Assembly: GCA_047777415.1 (NCBI GenBank)
Contig: JBKEEO010000001.1
Span: 372,001 to 436,000 of the forward strand
Direction: 5' to 3'
Length of the DNA stretch: 64,000 bases
DNA from: Caproicibacter sp047777415
Lineage (GTDB): Bacteria > Bacillota > Clostridia > Oscillospirales > Acutalibacteraceae
Below the pieces are notes generated by a model. That model ran no database searches. It was not told the DNA's origin and was given only the letters and a program-made list of their open reading frames with translations. The first letter of the stretch is position 1, and the number at the start of each line of letters is the position of its first letter. Made by a program: the position numbers and the translations under genes. Positions 42,151-49,603 of the stretch are shown here, one piece after another.

Positions 42151-42562
42151 TATCAAAAGCTCCTTCATTAGCAGCTTCTTGAATTTTGGCTTGTAATGCA
42201 GCAATGTTAACTAGTCCATCATTTTCAGCTTTCCTTAGAATTTTTTCATTTTCAGAACTGATATAATGGACGCATTTAATAGGAATTTTGATAAAAATGG
42301 AGTCTTGTTTGGTAGCAGGCTCCATTTTTATTGGTTCTGCATCAAACGGTTTAATATTGCTCATTTTTCTCACTCCTTTGCATTTTTTGCCATGCTGACG
42401 CAAACGCATTGATGTTAAATCAACAATGGTTTTAAGTGAAAGCTCTGCCGTGCCATCGGTGGAGCTTTTTAAATTGAACTCTTTCACACACTCAATCTCT
42501 GTGCCATTTAAAAAAATATGCCCATCTTGAATAGTGAGCTGATTGAACTTTAATTCACTCAC
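42140..42562 (-). CDS. Early phage protein with internal start, hypothetical
   Basis: A 140-residue ORF starting at GTG with AGGGAGG. The first 65 residues (KFNQLTIQDGHIFLNGTEI) are a small beta domain. At codon 67 an ATG is preceded by AAAGGAG at 8 bases, so a 74-residue product (42364 to 42140) could be made separately. This looks like two former genes fused in frame, or one gene with two starts. Neither half is recognised. Confidence 0.6.
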   Translation of the reverse strand: MSELKFNQLTIQDGHIFLNGTEIECVKEFNLKSSTDGTAELSLKTIVDLTSMRLRQHGKKCKGVRKMSNIKPFDAEPIKMEPATKQDSIFIKIPIKCVHYISSENEKILRKAENDGLVNIAALQAKIQEAANEGAFDIRL

Positions 42563-42646
42563 TCTATTTTTCCTCCCTTCTCCGGTGTTATCGCTTCTCT
42601 TAACTGGCCGTCTGCTCACCTCCGAAGCCAAAAATTTCATTGGGCG

Positions 42647-42778
42647 TTACACCGAGGTTGTTGCTGTTTCCATCTTTTCAGCGATTTCCTTTGCAACGCT
42701 ATCAACATCGCAGCCGCTTTTGAGTGCCAGCTCAATGACGGCTATTTCTTTAGGTTCACCCTCAATTGTGATTTTCAT
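42647..42778 (-). CDS. Small early phage protein
   Basis: A 43-residue ORF, start at 42778 (ATG AAA ATC) 9 bases after AAAGGAG. Sequence KITIEGEPKEIAVIELALKS then SVAKEIAEKMETA: one strand and two helices. First leftward gene after the switch region. Not recognised. Confidence 0.6.
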   Translation of the reverse strand: MKITIEGEPKEIAVIELALKSGCDVDSVAKEIAEKMETATTSV

Positions 42779-42860
42779 TTCTTTCATCTCCTTTATCCGT
42801 TAATCTGCCTAAATTTCCACATGCTAAATAGTTAAAAAGTCGATTTCCTCCTTTCCGCCC

Positions 42861-42889
42861 TTGAAATTTTTCAAAAGGGAAAGTATAAT
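42861..42889 (+). promoter_or_regulatory. Rightward promoter (repressor side)
   Basis: TTGAAA (42861-42866), 17 bp, TATAAT (42884-42889). A 14-bp palindrome TTGAAA-TT-TTTCAA overlaps the -35. It would give a leader of about 170 nt before the repressor. Confidence 0.6.
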
Positions 42890-42913
42890 GTTTTTGTTAG
42901 TTACATATACTTG

Positions 42914-42940
42914 CTTTTGAAAAATGGAGTTTTTCAAAAG
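42914..42940. promoter_or_regulatory. Palindromic operator, type B
   Basis: 11-bp arms CTTTTGAAAAA and TTTTTCAAAAG around 5 bp. The same TTTTTCAAAAG half-site recurs at 42867-42877 in the rightward promoter. Confidence 0.6.
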
Positions 42941-42986
42941 CCTAGTTTTTTATTGTCTTTTAGGTGAATAACTATTTACAAGCAAT

Positions 42987-43015
42987 AGTATATTAGAGTT
43001 TTCTCAAATATTCAA
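42987..43015 (-). promoter_or_regulatory. Leftward early promoter
   Basis: TTGAAT (43010-43015), 17 bp, TATACT (42987-42992) on the minus strand, facing the early genes. Its spacer is filled by operator A1. Confidence 0.65.
42993..43008. promoter_or_regulatory. Operator A1
   Basis: 16-bp palindrome of the form TTWGAGNNNNCTCWAA, exactly between the -35 and -10 of the leftward promoter. Confidence 0.65.
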
Positions 43016-43023
43016 GTGGTATT

Positions 43024-43039
43024 TTTGAGATTTCTCTAA
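43024..43039. promoter_or_regulatory. Operator A2
   Basis: Second copy of TTWGAGNNNNCTCWAA. Centre 31 bp (about three helical turns) from A1, suiting cooperative repressor binding. Confidence 0.65.
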
Positions 43040-43064
43040 TTTTGTTGTTATATACAGAAAGGCC

Positions 43065-43424
43065 GTGCTTGCTTTGGATACAATAGACAAAATTTTAAAG
43101 TTAATGGAATCTCATAATGTCTCTGCTGCGCAGTTAACAAAAGAAGCGGGGATTACGAACGGTCTAATTACACAGTGGAAAAAACATAAACAGAAACCAT
43201 CTATGAAAAGCTTAATGAAAATAGCAAAGTATTTTGACGTATCAATAGAGTATTTTATGGATGGTGCGGAGCAAACCGAAAAGCCCACTACGCCAAGCAA
43301 CGAGACTCCTGATTTAAAACATCTTCTTGAAAATGCACATGGCCTTATGTTCAACGGAGAGCCGCTAAGCGACGATGATCGGAAGCAAATACTTAAAGTT
43401 ATACAAGCATTACAAGACAAATAA
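43065..43424 (+). CDS. XRE-family phage repressor
   Basis: A 119-residue CI-like repressor. N-terminal helix-turn-helix (about 8-62) with QLTKEAGITNGLITQWKKHK; C-terminal part short and helical, lacking a LexA-type peptidase, so induction would rely on the antirepressor rather than self-cleavage. The start is uncertain: GTG at 43065 lies only 2 bases from AGAAAGG, and TTG at 43074 is 11 bases away. Operators A1/A2 just upstream are likely its targets. Confidence 0.88.
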   Translation: MLALDTIDKILKLMESHNVSAAQLTKEAGITNGLITQWKKHKQKPSMKSLMKIAKYFDVSIEYFMDGAEQTEKPTTPSNETPDLKHLLENAHGLMFNGEPLSDDDRKQILKVIQALQDK

Positions 43425-43427
43425 AAA

Positions 43428-43457
43428 AGCCGCCCGTAATCGGGTGGCTATAATTTT
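43428..43457. terminator. Hairpin between repressor and integrase
   Basis: 9-bp stem AGCCGCCCG/CGGGTGGCT with TAAT loop. T-runs: weak on +, strong on minus. It may dampen read-through into the integrase. Confidence 0.5.
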
Positions 43458-43467
43458 AGGTGGTTGT

Positions 43468-44583
43468 ATGAAATGTAAAAAATGTATGACCGAGATACCA
43501 GATGAATCCATATACTGCATGTACTGCGGCGCCAAACAAACAGTAACGCAGCGTAAAACAAAATCACGTGGGAATGGTACAGGTACAGTTTATAAACTAC
43601 CAAATGGAAAATACAAAGCAGAAGTAGTTATTGGATACTATATGGACGGCAGTAAACTAAAAAAGCGTCGTAGAACTAAAGTGTTTGAGAAGAAAAAAGA
43701 CGCGTTAGCGGCTATACCAACGTTGAAAAACGCGCCTCCAGAAGTTAAGACGCCAACATTATCTCAATTATACGGAATGTACCAGAACACGAAGAAATAT
43801 GATAAACTAAGTCAATCACAAAAAGATAAAATGAGATTCGCATGGGACAAGCTGGAACCGATACAGCTATATAAAATCTCTGATCTGAACGTACAAGTTA
43901 TGCAATCGGTGATTAACAAAGCAACGGATAAATATTATCCCGCGCGTGATATGAAAGTACTGCTGTCCCATTTATATACCATCGCAATCCAGCACGATTA
44001 TGAGAAACAAAATAAAACGGAATATATAGAACTTCCGGATGCGCCAACAGCTAAGCGACAAGTGTTTAGCGAAGAAGAGATAGCAAGATTCTGGGATGAT
44101 TATAATGGGCAGTGCCCAGAAGGACCATCAGAAGCGCATGAATTTACTGGGTATATACTGATTATGATTTATACTGGTATGCGGACAGGCGAACTGTTTG
44201 GAATCAAAAAGGATAATATCTTTTTGGACAAACATTATATGATTGGAGGAGAAAAAACAGCCGCAGGCCGCGACCGTGAAATACCCATAAGCGATCTGAT
44301 TTATCCAATTATAGAACGGTTTTACAATCAAAATAATAAAAAGCTAATCCACATGAATCTTGACAATTTTTATGAAAATTATTGGAATACAATTGAACGG
44401 CTGCATATACGTCATTATCCTCCGCTCACGTGTCGGCATACATTCTTTACACTATTGGCGCAAAACAGGGTACACCCAGCACTAATCGCAGCTATGGGAG
44501 GTCACGCACAATATCAGACAGCAATAGACAATTACAACAGACTTCCGGTTAGCGAAAAGATAGCTGCAGCAAATAAAATCTGA
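43468..44583 (+). CDS. int: Tyrosine integrase with N-terminal zinc ribbon
   Basis: A 371-residue integrase starting at 43468 (AGGTGG upstream). An N-terminal zinc ribbon (Cys 3, 6, 17, 20: KCKKC and YCMYCG) precedes the arm-binding AP2-like domain (GTGTVYKLPNGKYKAEV). Then come a core-binding helical domain and the catalytic domain. Catalytic residues seen: Arg in YTGMRTGEL, Lys near GGEKTAAG, Arg in TCRHTF, His in MGGHAQY and Tyr in DNYNRL. The box-II His three residues before the second Arg is Leu (PPLTCRH). It acts on tRNA-Ser(GCT) and lies beside attR. Confidence 0.92.
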   Translation: MKCKKCMTEIPDESIYCMYCGAKQTVTQRKTKSRGNGTGTVYKLPNGKYKAEVVIGYYMDGSKLKKRRRTKVFEKKKDALAAIPTLKNAPPEVKTPTLSQLYGMYQNTKKYDKLSQSQKDKMRFAWDKLEPIQLYKISDLNVQVMQSVINKATDKYYPARDMKVLLSHLYTIAIQHDYEKQNKTEYIELPDAPTAKRQVFSEEEIARFWDDYNGQCPEGPSEAHEFTGYILIMIYTGMRTGELFGIKKDNIFLDKHYMIGGEKTAAGRDREIPISDLIYPIIERFYNQNNKKLIHMNLDNFYENYWNTIERLHIRHYPPLTCRHTFFTLLAQNRVHPALIAAMGGHAQYQTAIDNYNRLPVSEKIAAANKI

Positions 44584-44585
44584 TG

Positions 44586-44607
44586 TATTCCCACTTTATT
44601 CCCACTT
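44586..44607. repeat. Putative integrase arm-type sites, right
   Basis: Two perfect tandem 11-bp units TATTCCCACTT, 3 bp after the integrase stop and 37 bp before attR. Same pair as 5542-5563. Confidence 0.65.
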
Positions 44608-44644
44608 AATAGCTAAAAAATCCAGTATATAAGCCATTTTTATG

Positions 44645-44709
44645 TCCCCTGCTAAGGGAGTAGGTCGGGCAACCGGCGCGAGGGTTCAAATCCCTCTTTC
44701 TCCGCCAAA
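44645..44709. other. attR core
   Basis: 65 bp identical to 5382-5446. It is the displaced original 3' part of tRNA-Ser(GCT), without a 5' half. Confidence 0.92.
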
Positions 44710-44715
44710 ATAGTG

Positions 44716-44752
44716 AAAAACCGCATGAACGCTGGGTTCGTGCGGTTTTTTT
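44716..44752 (+). terminator. Original host tRNA-Ser terminator
   Basis: AACCGCATGAAC stem and T7, the host counterpart of 5454-5488, differing at a few bases. Confidence 0.75.
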
Positions 44753-44937
44753 CTTTTATATTTGTGGTAAACAACCCTGTAAAATTGCTTGTGATTGATT
44801 GTTATTGCTTAGACGGTTGCTTATGATTTTACAGCTTATCGGCTACCGCAAGTTTACGCGAAACAGGAGCATGGTTATCATAATTTTCACGGCTTAGACA
44901 AATAGTATTCTTATATTCAAGAATTCAACGAAAAACA
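44753..44937. other. Host flank without gene
   Basis: No plausible ORF. The right part (about 44870-44937) still aligns patchily with ISL3 DNA, with several indels, so it is decayed element sequence. The left part shows nothing. Confidence 0.5.
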
Positions 44938-45003
44938 GAGCAGCTTAATGCCGCTTTATCCGGTGTTTCCATTTTAGGTTACCCCGACTATTGACATAGA
45001 GCT
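44938..45003 (+). mobile_element. ISL3 end relic
   Basis: Reverse complement of the transposase-distal end of the ISL3 element at 3682-3750, with about six differences in 66 bp, including the outer GGCTCTATGTCAATAGT now read AGCTCTATGTCAATAGT. No transposase remains. Confidence 0.75.
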
Positions 45004-45020
45004 TTTTTACGGTAACAGCA

Positions 45021-45053
45021 AAGCCCGCATGATTCTCAGAATCATGCGGGCTT
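45021..45053 (-). terminator. Terminator of the tRNA-Thr/tRNA-Tyr unit
   Basis: 15-bp perfect stem with 3-nt loop directly past tRNA-Tyr. T-run is short. Confidence 0.7.
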
Positions 45054-45060
45054 ATCTCTT

Positions 45061-45146
45061 TGGTGGGAGAGGATGGATTCGAACCATCGAAGCCGAAAGG
45101 CAACAGATTTACAGTCTGCCCCATTTGACCGCTCTGGAACTCTCCC
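45061..45146 (-). tRNA. tRNA-Tyr(GTA)
   Basis: 86-nt type II tRNA, acceptor GGGAGAG/CTCTCCC with encoded CCA. Anticodon GTA in the loop between CAGACT and AATCTG. Confidence 0.93.
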
Positions 45147-45194
45147 ATATATAGAGTTTTGTCTTTCGCCAAAACTCTTACTTTAAGTTGTACA

Positions 45195-45270
45195 TGGAGC
45201 TGGCAGACGGACTCGAACCCCCGACCTGCTGATTACAAATCAGCTGCTCTACCAACTGAGCTACGCCAGC
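45195..45270 (-). tRNA. tRNA-Thr(TGT)
   Basis: 76-nt tRNA with GCTGGCG/TGCCAGC acceptor and encoded CCA. Anticodon loop TTTGTAA gives TGT. First gene of the tRNA unit. Confidence 0.93.
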
Positions 45271-45298
45271 ATTTTGGACACCTCAATGTGACTTGATT

Positions 45299-45327
45299 AA
45301 TATAACATTTTATCCCGTTTTTGTCAA
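45299..45327 (-). promoter_or_regulatory. Promoter of tRNA-Thr/tRNA-Tyr
   Basis: TTGACA (45322-45327), 17 bp, TATATT (45299-45304), 28 bp before tRNA-Thr. The rest of 45328-45496 shows nothing coding. Confidence 0.75.
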
Positions 45328-45496
45328 GATATTTTGCAACAAAAATTGACTTGATTTACATATCTCCACCTTGCACAAATCATCATGACAAATTACTGGA
45401 CGATTCTATCTAATTTCATTATTTCTCTATTTCACGTAAAGAATAATAGAAAAAAAGCGTGCAACCATATTCCCTCTAAATGATTTTACGTGCTAC

Positions 45497-45541
45497 AAAA
45501 AGCTGCAGATGTTTTTTTAAATCTATACATCTGCAGCTTTT
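45497..45541 (-). terminator. Terminator of the hemerythrin-CheX unit
   Basis: AAGCTGCAGATGT stem of 13-15 bp, then TTTT on the minus strand. Confidence 0.8.
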
Positions 45542-45597
45542 CTTGCTTACCCCGAAATGCGATCAAGATGCCAAAATTAATTATAAGATATTTCGTG

Positions 45598-46050
45598 CTA
45601 CGCGCAAAGCCGGATATCAATTTCTATACTGCCAACATTTGACTGGATTTGCGTTCGAATGCCGCTGTCGAGGGCTTCTGATTTGGAGTCTTCGGTTTCC
45701 GAAAGAATTTTGGGCGGCAAAATATCGCAGACAATTTTCTGTTCAGAAAGGGAAATCAAAGCTTTTCCGCTGATAATATTTGCTATTTCACCCACTGCGG
45801 ATGTGACAAAATCGTCCACTTCTTCAAAATCCATTCCTCCGCTCATGATTTTAACCATATTAAGGGATGTTTCTTTTGGAAAGCGATAAATGATTTCACC
45901 CGTTAAGCTGCCCGTAACTTGAATTGAGATGCTGAGTTCTTCCTTGTCTTGCAGTCCGCCCGGATTTTCTTTCATACTGTTCACATCAAGCATCGTTTTT
46001 AACACATCACGCGTTGCAGAAAGGAAGGTTGAATAAAGTGCATTATCCAT
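45598..46050 (-). CDS. cheX: CheX-like chemotaxis phosphatase
   Basis: A 150-residue CheX-family protein. The catalytic helix is SAVGEIANIISGKA, with the family Glu and Asn three residues apart. It should remove phosphate from CheY-like receivers. Start at 46050 (10 bases after AAAGGAG), overlapping the hemerythrin gene by 8 bp. The pairing with an oxygen-binding protein suggests redox- or oxygen-linked taxis. Chemotaxis genes are otherwise absent from the window. Confidence 0.82.
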   Translation of the reverse strand: MDNALYSTFLSATRDVLKTMLDVNSMKENPGGLQDKEELSISIQVTGSLTGEIIYRFPKETSLNMVKIMSGGMDFEEVDDFVTSAVGEIANIISGKALISLSEQKIVCDILPPKILSETEDSKSEALDSGIRTQIQSNVGSIEIDIRLCA

Positions 46051-46468
46051 GAGTGACATTCTCCTTTTTGGCGACAAAATCCGCTATTCTTTGGTCTTCC
46101 GAAGCAACGTGGTTGATCAGCCATGCCAAAAGTTTTCCGGCAAACTGCTGAATCAACTGTTCCTGACAGCCGTTTTGCTCAACCTGTCGCGCCACGTCAG
46201 CAACATAGCGCACCATATCATTATGTATTTTGCGATGTTTCTCCACATCCGGATAGCCAATCTGCTTTTGATATTCTTCCTCATCATGAAAATGCGTGAT
46301 GACATAATCTTTCATAAAATCCAGCGTTTCCTGCACCTTGCGGGTCTTTTCATCCCAGGCAACCGGCTTGCGAACTGTTTCCACAAAATCGGTAACCCTG
46401 CTGAAAAGTTCCCGATGTTGTTCATCAATTAACGGAACTCCTAGTTTGTACTTATCTTTCCAAATCAT
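46043..46468 (-). CDS. Bacteriohemerythrin
   Basis: A 141-residue hemerythrin. Di-iron ligands appear in DEQHRELF, HFHDEEEYQ, EKHRKIHNDM and HVASED. It binds oxygen, for sensing, storage or transport, in the cytoplasm. Start at 46468 after AAAGGAG. First gene of a two-gene unit with CheX. Confidence 0.92.
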   Translation of the reverse strand: MIWKDKYKLGVPLIDEQHRELFSRVTDFVETVRKPVAWDEKTRKVQETLDFMKDYVITHFHDEEEYQKQIGYPDVEKHRKIHNDMVRYVADVARQVEQNGCQEQLIQQFAGKLLAWLINHVASEDQRIADFVAKKENVTHG

Positions 46469-46701
46469 TCCGACTCCTTTCCTGTGGCCTGCAATGCACC
46501 ACATAAACAGCATTAATAATAGTGATTATTTTTATTATAGCACTTTCGCCAGTATTTGGCAATAATAGGTATATTTTTTTCATTGTCTTTGTCTACAAAG
46601 CCAAACAAAACGCAATTGCACAGATGAAATACATGCCTAGCCGTAGCAGCATGAAGCGCAGTAAGACATATTGACAACATTTACATCCCTAACATTGGGC
46701 C

Positions 46702-46730
46702 TTGACAAAACCCATTCAAATCGATAGGAT
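46702..46730 (+). promoter_or_regulatory. Promoter cut off by IS30
   Basis: TTGACA (46702-46707), 17 bp, TAGGAT (46725-46730). IS30 starts 13 bp later; beyond it lies the HD gene that this promoter probably served. Confidence 0.55.
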
Positions 46731-46743
46731 AAAAAACAAATAT

Positions 46744-47951
46744 GGTAGATTGTAAAATCAAATTGAACACATAAAAAGATTCCATAGCGCACAGGGAACT
46801 GTTAGGATAAAGTTACCACACTAAATACTGACAGAAAGGCCTGAACACTATGGACAAGAACCATTCTATCATAAAGATCGAAGAACGCAAGAGGGGACAG
46901 CATCTTAAAGCAGAAGAGCGTGGCGCAATCCAACAGTTAAAGAAGATGGGATTTAGCAATCGAAAGATTGCTCGCGCAATCAATTGCAGCCCCTCTACCG
47001 TGGGCTATGAACTACGACGTGGCACACCGGAATACTCCGGCCGAGGTCGCAAACCCGGCTACTCAGCCAAACGTGGAGCTGCAGTCTACAAAGCGAATCG
47101 CAGTCGTTGCCATCGCCCTAGAACGGTATCCAGGAACTCCGACTTCATCCGTTGGATGGTTAAAAAGGTTCGTAAGCATAATTGGTCTTTTGATGAGTGC
47201 GTAGGGCGGGCCCGAAGCGAACATCGTTTTCCAGCCAAGGAAATCCCATGTACAAAAACTCTATATCATATGCTGTGGAAAGGGGAATTACCGCTCACGC
47301 TATTTGAACTTCCTGAGGTATTAAATAGGCATTCTCGCAGAAAACCACGGCTTTCTAAGCGTATCAATGGGAAATCCATTGATTGGCGGCCACCTGAGGC
47401 AGCAGAGCGAAACACATTTGGACACTGGGAATCTGATACGGTACTGGGCCGAAAAAGAAGCGGTGAGGCAGTTGTATTTACCATTGTAGAGCGCCTGACA
47501 GGATATTATCTTTCAATTCGAATTGACGGCAAAACAACCACCGGTGTTGCCAGTGCCATGGAACAGCTAAAGGAACAGTATGGCGAGAAATTTTCGCAGG
47601 TGTTTCGCAGTATTACCACAGATAACGGCAGTGAATTTGCGGCATTTTCAGCCTTTGAAGAACTAGGCACGGCAATCTACTTTGCTCATCCCTATTCTGC
47701 TTGGGAACGACCTGTAAATGAGAGGACCAATCGCATACTACGAAAATATATCCCAAAGGGTCGCTCCATCAATGGCTTTACCGCCGAACAAATCTTAATG
47801 TTTGCAGACGAGATAAACGCCACGCCTAGGAAACGATTAGGTTATCAGACCCCTGAGGAACTGTTTGATGCTCAACTGGACAGAATTTATACTTTAAACC
47901 CGTAGATAACTTTATCCAGTGAAAGTGTTCAATTTGTTATTGCAATTTAAG
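46744..47951 (+). mobile_element. IS30-family insertion sequence
   Basis: About 1.2 kb. Inverted repeats of 22-27 bp share AAATTGAACAC and are well matched (46749-46770 and 47925-47946 are the best part). A 13-bp direct repeat AAAAAACAAATAT (46731-46743 and 47952-47964) flanks it, longer than the 2-3 bp usual for the family. Confidence 0.85.
46850..47905 (+). CDS. IS30-family transposase
   Basis: A 351-residue DDE transposase. The N-terminal HTH is KAEERGAIQQLKKMGFSNRK; the rve core contains HWESDTVLG, TTDNGSEFA and the final ERPVNERTNRILRKYIPKG with the catalytic Glu. Intact, with normal length; probably active. Confidence 0.95.
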   Translation: MDKNHSIIKIEERKRGQHLKAEERGAIQQLKKMGFSNRKIARAINCSPSTVGYELRRGTPEYSGRGRKPGYSAKRGAAVYKANRSRCHRPRTVSRNSDFIRWMVKKVRKHNWSFDECVGRARSEHRFPAKEIPCTKTLYHMLWKGELPLTLFELPEVLNRHSRRKPRLSKRINGKSIDWRPPEAAERNTFGHWESDTVLGRKRSGEAVVFTIVERLTGYYLSIRIDGKTTTGVASAMEQLKEQYGEKFSQVFRSITTDNGSEFAAFSAFEELGTAIYFAHPYSAWERPVNERTNRILRKYIPKGRSINGFTAEQILMFADEINATPRKRLGYQTPEELFDAQLDRIYTLNP

Positions 47952-48013
47952 AAAAAACAAATATAGGGAATATATCCCGAAATGAGATATTATTTTGGAA
48001 TCGAGGGAATTAC

Positions 48014-48580
48014 ATGGGAAAAGTGCCAACACTTGAAGAAGCGCAAAAACTTCTGGAAGAATACAACAAAGATTCATTTCATTTGAAGCACGCACAGATT
48101 GTTTCCGGTGTAATGGGATACTTTGCGCAAGAGTACGATCCCGATAACGTGGAGTTCTGGAAAGTTGTCGGCCTGCTGCACGACCTTGATTTTGAGCAGT
48201 TCCCTGAAGAACATTGCAAAAAAGAGCAGGAGATTCTTCGTGACTTAGGCATGGACGAAAAACTGATTCACGCTGTGGCCAGTCATGGTTACGGTCTGAC
48301 CGTTGATGTAAAACCGGAGCATTTCATGGAAAAAATTTTGTTTGCAACGGATGAGTTGACCGGTTTGATTGGCGCAGTTGCGCTGATGCATCCTTCCAAA
48401 AGTGTATCGGATATGAAATTAAAATCGGTGAAAAAGAAGTTTAAATCGCCGAGTTTTGCCGCCGGCTGCTCACGCGACGTGATTCAGCAGGGGGCGGACA
48501 TGCTTGGCTGGAGCCTTGACGATTTAATTTCCCGCACCATTGATGCGATGAAAACCCTTGTGCCAACACTGGGCATCTAA
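48014..48580 (+). CDS. HD-domain hydrolase
   Basis: A 188-residue HD/HDIG protein. Metal motif GLLHDLDFEQFPEEH and upstream LKHAQIVSG, with AVASHGYG later. Probably a phosphohydrolase; substrate unknown. Weak GAGGG upstream of the ATG. IS30 lies directly upstream, between gene and likely promoter. Confidence 0.85.
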   Translation: MGKVPTLEEAQKLLEEYNKDSFHLKHAQIVSGVMGYFAQEYDPDNVEFWKVVGLLHDLDFEQFPEEHCKKEQEILRDLGMDEKLIHAVASHGYGLTVDVKPEHFMEKILFATDELTGLIGAVALMHPSKSVSDMKLKSVKKKFKSPSFAAGCSRDVIQQGADMLGWSLDDLISRTIDAMKTLVPTLGI

Positions 48581-48713
48581 TCGAGGTATCCATAAGGCAA
48601 AAAGGGCTGCCGTATTGGCCATCGGGCTGCCGTCAGCTCAATTGAGTTCGAACTTATCCGTGTGTTTTCAATGCCTATCTAAACTCTGCTACCAAATTTC
48701 AGACTATTCAAAT

Positions 48714-48753
48714 AGCAACAGCGCCGCAGGGAAACTCCCGCAGCGCTGTTGCT
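48714..48753. terminator. Terminator between convergent genes
   Basis: Long GC-rich stem AGCAACAGCGC/GCGCTGTTGCT with an inner stem. The 130 bp before it (48581-48713) show nothing else. Confidence 0.75.
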
Positions 48754-48765
48754 TTCTGATTCGGT

Positions 48766-49575
48766 TTAATATTTATAATGTAACAATTCTCCAAGCCACT
48801 GTATGCACAGCGGGAACCATTCTGAACAGTGTGGGTTTGGTGTGCCGACTTCTTCTTTACATATGGATAGACCGTGCTGCCCTTTTTGGAAAATATGGTA
48901 TTCAAACGGCACTTGAGCACGCCGAAGAGCCGCAGCAAACAGTAAGGTGTTTTCCAGCGGAACAGCTTCATCCTCATAAGTGTGCCACAAAAAAGCAGGA
49001 GGAGTATTTTCATTCACTTGTTTTTCCAGCGAAAAAAATTGAACCTGTTCTTCTGTCGGCGAGCCGCCACATAAATATTCCGCTGTTTGACGATGTGTAT
49101 ACTGTCCTGCGGTAAGAACCGGATAGCACAATATCATTGCATCGGGCCGATTGTTGCCATTCTGTGCTTCCGCCCTGCTCTTGAGCTCCGGGTTATCCCA
49201 CAAAGTGCCAAGTCCGGCAGCTACATATCCGCCGGCGGAGAATCCGCAGACAGCAATTTGATTTGTTTGAATTCCCCATTGAGCACTGTTCTTTCGTATG
49301 GTCTGTACCGTGCGGGACAATTCTATCAGCGGCTGAAGATTTTTGGCATGTTCCGCCAGAGAGTAATATAAAACAAAAACTTGATAGCCTTTTGAAAAAA
49401 ACGCAAATGCCGGCGGGTCAGATTCACGTTCTGACAAAATAGCGAACCCGCCTCCCGGGCAGATGACGACGCATGGCCGAACCGTACGATTCGGCATTTC
49501 CTCGCTGGCTTCATGAAGATAACCTACAACACGGGCCTGACTGTTTGGGTCCGGAGAAAATTCAACCTTGCGCAT
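48766..49575 (-). CDS. Alpha/beta hydrolase (esterase)
   Basis: A 269-residue esterase. Oxyanion motif CPGGGFAIL, nucleophile elbow GFSAGGYVAAG, acid in YEDEAVP and His in QHGLSIC near the end. No signal peptide, so cytoplasmic. Resembles acetyl-xylan or carbohydrate esterases of the BD-FAE group. Start at 49575 by AAAGGAG. It follows sufU on the same strand and may be cotranscribed. Confidence 0.88.
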   Translation of the reverse strand: MRKVEFSPDPNSQARVVGYLHEASEEMPNRTVRPCVVICPGGGFAILSERESDPPAFAFFSKGYQVFVLYYSLAEHAKNLQPLIELSRTVQTIRKNSAQWGIQTNQIAVCGFSAGGYVAAGLGTLWDNPELKSRAEAQNGNNRPDAMILCYPVLTAGQYTHRQTAEYLCGGSPTEEQVQFFSLEKQVNENTPPAFLWHTYEDEAVPLENTLLFAAALRRAQVPFEYHIFQKGQHGLSICKEEVGTPNPHCSEWFPLCIQWLGELLHYKY

Positions 49576-49603
49576 GAGAAATCGCTCCTTTTCGACAATC
49601 CGC

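Larger units (their letters stand above)
5382..44709. mobile_element. Integrated prophage, contractile-tail type, about 39.3 kb
   Basis: Bounded by exact 65-bp direct repeats (5382-5446 and 44645-44709). The tyrosine integrase lies next to the right end. Complete switch, replication, packaging, head, tail and lysis modules are present in the usual order, with no broken structural gene seen. The Xkd-like tail module with sheath and baseplate indicates a myovirus. Several cargo genes carry their own signals. Confidence 0.95.

Noticed and set aside
43025..43053. Alternative repressor promoter TTGAGA-17-TTATAT
   Set aside because: It would start transcripts only a few bases before the GTG, leaving no usable leader; the 42861-42889 promoter is better.
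44945..45172. 75-codon minus ORF over tRNA-Tyr
   Set aside because: Overlaps the tRNA and the ISL3 relic; not coding.
47966..47978. GGGA-TCCC palindrome before the HD gene
   Set aside because: Arms of only four bases and no second copy; too weak to call an operator.
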